Source: Candidatus Poribacteria bacterium
Lineage (GTDB): Bacteria > Poribacteria > WGA-4E > PCPOR2b
Reading direction: 5' to 3'
NCBI GenBank assembly: GCA_022567695.1
Contig: JADFGN010000003.1
Coordinates: 1-42,872 of the forward strand
DNA: 42,872 nucleotides
How positions within the stretch are numbered: position 1 is the first letter of the stretch; the number at the start of each line of letters is the position of its first letter. The notes beneath the pieces were generated by a model that was not told the origin of the DNA, did no database searches, and saw only the letters and a program-made list of their open reading frames with translations. Made by a program: the position numbers and the translations under genes. Positions 37,171-42,872 of the stretch are shown here, one piece after another.

Positions 37171-38355
37171 TTAACCGGAAGGCGGCCACCGATCAAGCGT
37201 TGCTCCGGTTGGTCTGCGCCCAATCGGCCGCCAAGGCAACGTTTCATAGGAACGATAGGCGACATCAAGATGCGGTGTCTCAAGGCGAGCATATCCCCGA
37301 TCGCGCGAATCCAACGCCGCTTCTAAAATCCCCGTCGTCAAAAGCGTTCGCTCGACGGGATAGGTTGGAACACCGGTTACAAACATCTCTTCAATGTTCA
37401 AGCTGAGGTAGCTAAAATGCGCATGCGGTTCCCCATTCTGGAGGTAAAACTCCGTTCCCTGAATTTCGCCGTTGACTACTCCCGCATAGGCTAAGTCGGT
37501 GACATACCCGTTGAGCATCAGGACGTATCCGCGTAGCCCATCACGATATTCGACAATGAAGAGTGCCGGATTTTTGCAGTGGTCCTCCATCTGCCCGTTT
37601 GGTTTGTTCTCAATAGGGGCGCAAGCCGCCTCCGCCAATTCACGTGACCAAAGACCCTCTTTGGCGGCATCCCACACAGCGTCTCCTTCCAGACAGGTGA
37701 CAGCAGCGACACCCGTCTCTCCACCGACTCTGCGCTCAATCATACATTGGAGTGTTTCGAGGGTATGGAAGCCATAGATATCCAGTCCTGAAAAACCAAT
37801 CGCCAAAGCCTCCTCGACAGGCGTATCAAGTTCATACTCCAACCATGGATTTCGCCAGCCGAGCGGTAGGGATGACCCCGCCATGAACGGCGCACCGAGC
37901 GAATGGGCACGGTCAACCATCCACTTGGCGTCGTGCCAGTTATAGGACAGATGCTTGTCGTTGTAGATTGGCACTGACCTTTTGCTTGTGGCAAGAACCC
38001 CGCAGATCTGCTCCATGAAATACTTTCGCGGATAAAGGTGCTGTTCCTTCTCATTCCAGGCGTAGTCACCGTGTTCACCGATCAGGAGTACGCCATCAAC
38101 GGCAAGTTCCCTTCCACCGAGCGTAAGTGCCTTGACGATGCTCGGATAAATCGGCACGTCATGTTCAGCCGCCAGATCTCTGCCGATGTCGTTTTCAGGG
38201 AACTGGTCAATGTACATCGACGCGATTTCCACACGGGGCGGGATTAAACCGTCGTCTGTCGGGAAGCCTTTCAAGAATTTCGTTACGATGACATCTGCGT
38301 GAGAACGCGGACGGTACTCCGTAATGATTGCTGCAATCTTTTTGCGTTCTGGCAT
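37171..38355 (-). CDS. Conserved protein of unknown function
   Basis: 394 aa, no signal peptide or membrane segment, so probably cytoplasmic. The N-terminus has a Rossmann-like beta strand (KKIAAIITEYRPRSHADVIV) and a strongly patterned core: AVDGVLLIGEHGDYAWNEKE, KRSVPIYNDKHLSYNWHDAK, APFMAGSSLPLGWRNPWLEY, and YGFHTLETLQCMIERRVGGE. Such patterns recur in uncharacterised proteins of planctomycete-like and related bacteria as far as I recall; no enzyme activity is known to me. Many His, Asp and Glu residues in the motifs could form a metal or substrate site. AAAGGA precedes ATG 38355. The stop lies only 5 bp from that of the convergent TumE-like gene. Confidence 0.7.
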   Translation of the reverse strand: MPERKKIAAIITEYRPRSHADVIVTKFLKGFPTDDGLIPPRVEIASMYIDQFPENDIGRDLAAEHDVPIYPSIVKALTLGGRELAVDGVLLIGEHGDYAWNEKEQHLYPRKYFMEQICGVLATSKRSVPIYNDKHLSYNWHDAKWMVDRAHSLGAPFMAGSSLPLGWRNPWLEYELDTPVEEALAIGFSGLDIYGFHTLETLQCMIERRVGGETGVAAVTCLEGDAVWDAAKEGLWSRELAEAACAPIENKPNGQMEDHCKNPALFIVEYRDGLRGYVLMLNGYVTDLAYAGVVNGEIQGTEFYLQNGEPHAHFSYLSLNIEEMFVTGVPTYPVERTLLTTGILEAALDSRDRGYARLETPHLDVAYRSYETLPWRPIGRRPTGATLDRWPPSG

Positions 38356-38398
38356 GGGACTATCCTTTCAAGATATACGAATTGGGAAATAATGTAGA

Positions 38399-38461
38399 TT
38401 TCATGCTGAGTGAAGCGAAGCATCTGGCGAACGAGATTCTTCGCGTTCGCTCAGAATGACA
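38399..38461. repeat. REP-like palindromic element
   Basis: Left arm 38399-38425 (TTTCATGCTGAGTGAAGCGA...) and right arm 38434-38461 (AGATTCTTCGCGTTCGCTCA...) are inverted copies with a few mismatches around GGCGAACG. It lies 44 bp upstream of the minus-strand gene at 38355, in the 237-bp gap behind the beta-helix gene. A decayed half copy is at 4453-4480. Confidence 0.75.
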
Positions 38462-38592
38462 TTAGTAGCTCATTGATCAGAAAAGGGTGTTACGCATTAC
38501 TCGGGCCTTATGCTAGTTTCGGCGGATTCCAGTCGCCACGTGGTGAAAAAACTAGCATTACGCATTACTCATTACGTTTTACGTCCCACGTT

Positions 38593-39792
38593 TCATTCAA
38601 GATTATTTACACACTTAGTACTCGCACCAACAGTGACGATACCTCCGCTAAGATTCCCGTGACAATGGTTTGCAACGATGAGGTTCTGATCGCTTTCGCC
38701 GGTTTCTTCAACCCCATAGGCTTGCGTGCGTTCCTCCTGATCGTCGAGACAGCGATTGGCGTTCACCGTCATGCCAGTGACATCTCGCAAACCAATCCCG
38801 CTATATTTGCCATGTTCTTCCTGCGAATTGTTCAGGCAGACATTGCTGCTAATTGTATTGTTTTGCCCTCGGGATGCCTCGATACCATGTCGGGCGTTGC
38901 TCACACAGGTGTTGTTGGCAACCACGTTGTACTGATCTCCACCGTCACCCAGGCCACCGATGCCATATCGTCCATTCCCGTAAAAGGTGCTTCCGCTGAC
39001 AACGGAATGGCGAACATGCATGCAAAAATAGAGTCCATCGCGTCCATTGTTTCGACCAATGTTGTTCGTCCACAGGCTGTGCTGCACAGAGGTGCCTGGG
39101 TGGAATCCGTGTCCTAAACACCCCTCTGCGAGACAATTCGTGATAGTTGCTGCTGAACCGCCTTGAACGCTGAATCCGTCTGCCGGCCAATGGCGAACTA
39201 CGCAACTTCGCACGCGGGCATCCGTCGTTCGCACGAAATGAATTGCAGACACCGTAAAGTCCACGAAAGCACTCTTGCCGAATTTATCTCCCGCATCAAT
39301 GCAAAGTGCTTCCAATTCACAGTCGTGCGCTTCCCATGCGACAAATGCCGAGAAAGCATGCGCAACAGTTCCACTCCGATCTAGCAGACAAGGCCGTTTG
39401 ATCGGTTGGTCTAAATGGAGCCTGTTTTCGCTGATGTCAAGGATGATAGCATGTGTGGCATGCCATCCGTGTTGGGCGGTATCAAACACGCTGACCTCCA
39501 TCCCGATATCGAATTCTGCTGCACTTTCAACATGGACGGAAGTTTCACCTTCTTGTGCGTCTTTCACAAGGAGGGAAGATACTTCCGGGTTGCGGGTAAT
39601 AATACTGGTATTTCCAGATCCGCGAATCGCCACATTACTCCGTAAATGCACATGCTGGTCTAAAGAATAGACGCCCGGTGGAATCAAGACGATGCCACCG
39701 CTTTCGGGTAAAGCGTCGACGGCTTCCTGTAGTCCGCTGGTGAAAGATTCTTTGCCGCTGAAATCAGCAACATTTTGAGTTGCTTTTGTCAT
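38593..39792 (-). CDS. Right-handed parallel beta-helix protein without a signal peptide
   Basis: 399 aa. It opens with FTSGLQEAVDALPESGGIVL followed by IPPGVYSLDQHVHLRSNVAI, the start of pectate-lyase-3/glycosyl-hydrolase-28-like beta helices. Helical turns follow: IHFVRTTDARVRSCVVRHWP, NVVANNTCVSNARHGIEASR and TISSNVCLNNSQ. No signal peptide or anchor is visible, so location is uncertain; export by another route is possible. The ATG at 39792 is spaced 5 nt from GGAG, better than the one at 39795. Promoter at 39859-39887. A structural sugar-binding or lyase role is inferred; I see no catalytic residues I can name. Confidence 0.8.
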   Translation of the reverse strand: MTKATQNVADFSGKESFTSGLQEAVDALPESGGIVLIPPGVYSLDQHVHLRSNVAIRGSGNTSIITRNPEVSSLLVKDAQEGETSVHVESAAEFDIGMEVSVFDTAQHGWHATHAIILDISENRLHLDQPIKRPCLLDRSGTVAHAFSAFVAWEAHDCELEALCIDAGDKFGKSAFVDFTVSAIHFVRTTDARVRSCVVRHWPADGFSVQGGSAATITNCLAEGCLGHGFHPGTSVQHSLWTNNIGRNNGRDGLYFCMHVRHSVVSGSTFYGNGRYGIGGLGDGGDQYNVVANNTCVSNARHGIEASRGQNNTISSNVCLNNSQEEHGKYSGIGLRDVTGMTVNANRCLDDQEERTQAYGVEETGESDQNLIVANHCHGNLSGGIVTVGASTKCVNNLE

Positions 39793-39858
39793 CATCTCTC
39801 CTTTGAAGAACCGTCACTGATGCCATCTCAAGTTGACACAAAATGAAATTGATTCAAT

Positions 39859-39887
39859 ATCCTATGTGAGATTCGGATTTTTGTCAA
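39859..39887 (-). promoter_or_regulatory. Promoter of the beta-helix gene
   Basis: Minus strand: TTGACA (complement of 39882-39887), 17-nt spacer, TAGGAT (complement of 39859-39864, 4/6). It lies about 65 nt before the ATG. Confidence 0.65.
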
Positions 39888-40075
39888 TAATAAAAAGGGG
39901 CACCGGCGCAAAATGAACTCCTGTTTGCCCTCGGCTTGCATCTTAGCAACTACACTGCATGATTCCTGAACGAACAGTTAATTTCAGAATTGAATAAACC
40001 AATGCCCTTTTAATTCGTCTGGTTTTTTGGATGTAAATTATCACGACTTTGTCAGATTAGAAATTGGGATCGAGA

Positions 40076-40132
40076 ATGGCGGGCATGCCAACCTGGAGAA
40101 GGTTTCAAATCTTCTCCAGGTTACGCTGCCAT
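40076..40132. repeat. Long intergenic hairpin
   Basis: Perfect 12-bp arms AACCTGGAGAAG (40090-40101) / CTTCTCCAGGTT (40111-40122), loop of 9 nt, extended outside by ATGGC (40076-40080) / GCCAT (40128-40132) across unpaired bases. No T-run follows either arm, so neither direction gives a typical terminator. Confidence 0.7.
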
Positions 40133-40322
40133 CAACAGACCTTGCGGAAATGTGACAAAGCCAAGTTATGTTAGAACTCGTATTGAGTAAACTTCCCAAA
40201 ACTCAAAAATAAAGGCGATTACGGTGTTAACGTCTTTAAACTGTAGATCTACTCGCTATGAATTGTTAGTTAATAATCTGACAAGAAAACAAATAACTGC
40301 TTGCTGAGCAGGAGGTATTCTC

Positions 40323-41096
40323 ATGAAAGGGCTATCGTTTATTCTACTTTCAATGGGTTTAGTAGTCGTTGGATTGACGAGCCACGCGGTCGAAGAAGGG
40401 GACATTCTTCTCTACTATTCGTTTGACAAAATGAATGGGAAAACAGTCAAAGATGATTCCGGCAATGGTCATGACGCAGAGCTTGTTGGAAGTGGTAAGC
40501 TCGTCAATGGAAAATTCAATAAAGCGATTCAGCTGGACGGTGGCATCGTACAGATGAACAAAAGGGATGTCATTTCGTCCGTTGGCAAAACGGGTGAAAT
40601 CACGCTGGAATCGTGGATATTCTTGAATAACCATGCCTCGTATGACGGAATCATCTCGATTGAAGCGCCCGAGGGGGACTGCTGTGAATTTCGCACGATG
40701 ATCGATCCAAATTTCAACCCGTTCTGGGATGCCGGTCATCATGTTGATAAAAAGTTGGTGGACTTCAAGTTTGAACTGAAAAAATGGTATCATTACGTTT
40801 TAGTTGCCGATGGAAAAGATGGCAAGATTTATATCAACGGTGAGTTCATCGGTGAACAGCGGGAGAACTTCGATCTCCCGGAATTCAAAGAGGTAACGAT
40901 TTACATCGGTGCCGGCGAAAATCCGAATGTCCATAAAGTCGAAGACGCCATCATTGATGAAGTCGTAATCTACAACAAGGCGTTGACCGAAAAAGAAATT
41001 CAGGCATCAATGGAACTCAGCGTTCCCGGCGTTCTTTCCGTAGAACCGCAAGGCAAGTTAGCTGTCAAGTGGGGAGAAATTAAATCAAACCGTTAA
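40323..41096 (+). CDS. Secreted LamG-like jellyroll protein
   Basis: 257 aa. Signal peptide MKGLSFILLSMGLVVVGLTS, cleaved near AVEEG. The remainder is one LamG/concanavalin-like domain: LLYYSFDKMNGKTVKDDSGN, AIQLDGGIVQM, ITLESWIFLNN, KWYHYVLVADGKDGKIYING, and AIIDEVVIYNKALTEKEIQA, the last being the usual end of LamG domains in environmental bacteria. The final 18 residues (VEPQGKLAVKWGEIKSNR) lie beyond the domain and resemble the tail of the next gene's product. A glycan-binding surface role is likely. AGGAGGT precedes ATG 40323. Confidence 0.85.
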   Translation: MKGLSFILLSMGLVVVGLTSHAVEEGDILLYYSFDKMNGKTVKDDSGNGHDAELVGSGKLVNGKFNKAIQLDGGIVQMNKRDVISSVGKTGEITLESWIFLNNHASYDGIISIEAPEGDCCEFRTMIDPNFNPFWDAGHHVDKKLVDFKFELKKWYHYVLVADGKDGKIYINGEFIGEQRENFDLPEFKEVTIYIGAGENPNVHKVEDAIIDEVVIYNKALTEKEIQASMELSVPGVLSVEPQGKLAVKWGEIKSNR

Positions 41097-41105
41097 CACG
41101 CTTTT

Positions 41106-41144
41106 AAGCCCATATCGACTCAATCGGTTGGTATGGGCTTTTTT
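41106..41144 (+). terminator. Intrinsic terminator after the LamG gene
   Basis: AAGCCCATA (41106-41114) / TATGGGCTT (41132-41140) with a 17-nt loop, then TTTT and an AT-rich tail. It lies 10 nt after the LamG stop, so the next gene probably has its own promoter or depends on read-through. Confidence 0.85.
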
Positions 41145-41173
41145 ATATTTTGAGTAAAGATCGGTAAGGAACA

Positions 41174-42088
41174 ATGAAGATATTTACTTTCTTCTTATGT
41201 GCCATTTTCATGTTTGGCAGTATGCTCAAAAGTTTTGGAGCAGAAGCGTTGCCCCAAACGATTATCAGCCCAATCGATGGCGTTCCCATGGCTTTAATCC
41301 CGGCGAGCGAATTCTTGAGAGGAACAACCCAGGCTCAACTTGACGGCATTTTACGCATTGATCCATCTTTAGAATCTGAGTCGCTTGAAGATGAGCAACC
41401 CGCTCGTTGGATCTATTTGGATGACTACTACATCGACAAATATGAAGTGACCGTTAGGCGGTACCGAAAGTTTATCGGGGCCACGGGATACCCCGAACCC
41501 GATTGGGTTTCAATTCGCTACTTTTCTCCAACTGACAACCACCCGGTCACCTATGTCAGTTGGGAAGATGCAGTGGCCTATGCAGAATGGGCAGGGAAGT
41601 CCCTAGTGACGGAAGCCCAGTGGGAGAAGGCAGCACGTGGTGGGTTGGAAGGCAAACTATACCCCTGGGGAGATGAATTAACCCGCGAAGATGCAAACTA
41701 TCTCGGTGTCGAGGGCCGTGATAAGTGGGACTTGACAACCTCGCCTGTCGGCAGTTTTCCGCCAAACGGCTACGACATATATGATATGGCTGGCAACGTG
41801 CTCGAGTGGATATTGGACTGGTACGATGCGGATTACTATCAGTACTGCCCCAAGGAGAATCCTGTCAATTTAACACCGACGCGCTTTCGCGTTATGCGTG
41901 GCGGCGCGTGGTGCTTTGAAGATGAAGGGTTACGTTGTGCAAGTCGCTTCATTGAGAACCCGCTGTTCAGAGGTGCTGATCGCGAGGGTTTTCGCTGTGT
42001 TTTGAATGTTTCTCAAGGTTCAGTGCCCGTTGAGCCAACGGGAAGGCTTGCCACCACTTGGGGGACAATCAAAAAGGTGAGAAATTAA
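41174..42088 (+). CDS. Secreted FGE-sulfatase (SUMF1/FGE-fold) domain protein
   Basis: 304 aa. Signal peptide MKIFTFFLCAIFMFGSMLKS, cleaved after about FGA. The domain shows PMALIPASEFLRGTT, IYLDDYYIDKYEVTVRRYRK, HPVTYVSWEDAVAYAEWAGK, LVTEAQWEKAARGG, YPWGDELTREDANY, YDIYDMAGNVLEWILDWYD, and FRVMRGGAWCFEDEGLRCAS with GFRCV. These are FGE-fold hallmarks. The CxxxxC pair needed for formylglycine formation in SUMF1 is not at its expected spacing, so it is probably not a sulfatase activator. The C-terminal 19 residues (VEPTGRLATTWGTIKKVRN) match the tail of the upstream LamG protein. Confidence 0.85.
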   Translation: MKIFTFFLCAIFMFGSMLKSFGAEALPQTIISPIDGVPMALIPASEFLRGTTQAQLDGILRIDPSLESESLEDEQPARWIYLDDYYIDKYEVTVRRYRKFIGATGYPEPDWVSIRYFSPTDNHPVTYVSWEDAVAYAEWAGKSLVTEAQWEKAARGGLEGKLYPWGDELTREDANYLGVEGRDKWDLTTSPVGSFPPNGYDIYDMAGNVLEWILDWYDADYYQYCPKENPVNLTPTRFRVMRGGAWCFEDEGLRCASRFIENPLFRGADREGFRCVLNVSQGSVPVEPTGRLATTWGTIKKVRN

Positions 42089-42126
42089 TGTCGGAGTGAT
42101 GATAGGTATTTCAAAGGAGACATCAC

Positions 42127-42872
42127 ATGACCGAGCAACAGAGAATAGAATATGAAGCCCAAGGCTATCTTGTGATGGACGGGATTTTGGAGGCAAGCGA
42201 GTTAGAACGGGTAAAGACCGCCTTCGAGCAGGCGGAGGAAAACCAAGGGCTTAATGAGCTGCCGAATCGAGATGACCTGTTCATCCACCTCGCTGAGCAT
42301 TCAACCCTCTTTCCAACCATCCACCAAATCGTTGGCGACAATGTACAAGTGCGTTCACTCCGGGGAATCGCGATTTCTCCCAACAGTGCCGGACGCGGAT
42401 GGCACCGCGAGGTAGCAAGCACTTTGGGGATTCACCACCCGACATCCACGTTCTGCATCCAGGTGTTCTTCCATCTCAACGACGTACCTGAAGAGGGCTC
42501 TTGCATTGCAGTGGTGCCAGGCAGCCACCGATTTAAACCCGAACTCTCTTTCCCAGACATTACTTATATTGAGGAAATGCCTCACCATGTTCTACTGCGT
42601 GTAAAGGCGGGAACGGCGATTATTCTGCATGGCAACATCTGGCAGGCACGCATTCGGAATCGAAGTCTCATGCCGCAACAGTTGCTGGAGTATACCTATA
42701 TCCACTGTTGGATGCGTCAGGCGTTGCCCAAACTGACACCCCATGCGACAGAAATCGCATCCTCATCTCACAACCTGAGGCAGTTGTTCGGCATTCGCAC
42801 CACCGACATGAATGCTGGGTGGTATTGGGGACGTAAAATCGAGGAATATCCATCTTCCACAGGGCTTCCGCC
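42127..42872 (+). CDS. Phytanoyl-CoA dioxygenase (PhyH)-like protein, 3'-truncated by the window end
   Basis: The frame is open from ATG 42127 to the last base (248 codons visible, no stop), following GGAGACATCAC. It starts MTEQQRIEYEAQGYLVMDGI, a typical PhyH N-terminus, and contains GWHREVASTLGI, FHLNDVPEEGSCIAVVPGSH, and GTAIILHGNIWQARIRNRS. PhyH proteins are Fe(II)/2-oxoglutarate oxygenases using His-x-Asp...His. Here the first pair reads H93-R-E95, and the position that usually holds the distal His (WH in most homologues) is Gln173; H168 lies nearby. The metal site is therefore altered or the enzyme uses a different set of ligands. PhyH genes are abundant in poribacteria-like genomes. 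Confidence 0.85.
   Translation, partial: MTEQQRIEYEAQGYLVMDGILEASELERVKTAFEQAEENQGLNELPNRDDLFIHLAEHSTLFPTIHQIVGDNVQVRSLRGIAISPNSAGRGWHREVASTLGIHHPTSTFCIQVFFHLNDVPEEGSCIAVVPGSHRFKPELSFPDITYIEEMPHHVLLRVKAGTAIILHGNIWQARIRNRSLMPQQLLEYTYIHCWMRQALPKLTPHATEIASSSHNLRQLFGIRTTDMNAGWYWGRKIEEYPSSTGLP

Larger units (their letters stand above)
39796..40322. other. Intergenic region with a promoter and a long hairpin
   Basis: 527 nt without a gene. It holds the minus-strand promoter at 39859-39887, a perfect 12-bp hairpin at 40090-40122 within a longer imperfect one (40076-40132), and otherwise AT-rich sequence up to the LamG gene's SD (GGAGGT, near 40311-40316). No mobile-element gene is visible. Confidence 0.6.

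Noticed and set aside
38410-39117. 235-codon plus-strand frame over the beta-helix gene
   Set aside because: Antisense to a clear beta-helix protein, starts within a REP-like element, and has no SD.

Overview
The window reads as one contig of a free-living Gram-negative-type bacterium (outer-membrane barrel, lipoprotein and signal-peptide proteins are all present). No rRNA or tRNA lies in it, so taxonomy is inference. The accessory genes (phytanoyl-CoA dioxygenase-like, LamG, FGE-sulfatase-like, large secreted beta-helix proteins, Gfo/Idh dehydrogenase) next to a standard ribosomal cluster resemble Candidatus Poribacteria or a related, poorly cultured phylum. I hold that with moderate confidence.

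Layout. 1-4320: the 3' two thirds of leuS, then a Gfo/Idh/MocA oxidoreductase and a NagA-type deacetylase. 4321-4795: a non-coding leader region with a perfect sigma70 promoter (TTGACA, 17 nt, TATAAT) and an intrinsic-terminator hairpin before rpsL. 4796-24293: almost the whole str-S10-spc-alpha supercluster on the + strand: rpsL, rpsG, fusA, tuf, terminator, rpsJ, rplC, rplD, rplW, rplB, rpsS, rplV, rpsC, rplP, rpmC, rpsQ, rplN, rplX, rplE, rpsZ, rpsH, rplF, rplR, rpsE, rplO, secY, rpmJ, rpsM, rpsK, rpsD, rpoA, rplQ, and a strong terminator. rpmD (L30), adk, map and infA are absent from their usual places.

24478-26395 (- strand): a PorV/FadL-like outer-membrane barrel protein and a tyrosine-rich lipoprotein, translationally coupled behind one promoter. 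26711-32820 (+): guaB, an isolated nuoI-type ferredoxin, an unrecognised protein of about 950 residues, and a malate/lactate-dehydrogenase-like protein that has lost its catalytic residues. 32913-36221 (-): a secreted zinc metalloprotease/beta-helix protein of about 1100 residues. 36400-37165 (+): a small orphan gene and a DUF6516/TumE-like gene, possibly a toxin-antitoxin pair. 37171-39795 (-): a conserved protein of unknown function and a beta-helix protein without a signal peptide. 40323-42872 (+): a secreted LamG protein, a secreted FGE-sulfatase-like protein with the same C-terminal motif, and a phytanoyl-CoA dioxygenase-like gene cut by the window end.

The features most worth a second look are: the S12 protein, naturally substituted at residues where E. 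coli changes give streptomycin resistance (K87R, P90A, G91N in E. coli numbering); the rpsL leader terminator; a four-copy RGG-like tail on S3; the orphan protein plus MDH-like pseudoenzyme pair; and a shared C-terminal motif (VEPxGxLAxxWGxIK) on two neighbouring secreted proteins that could be a sorting tag.
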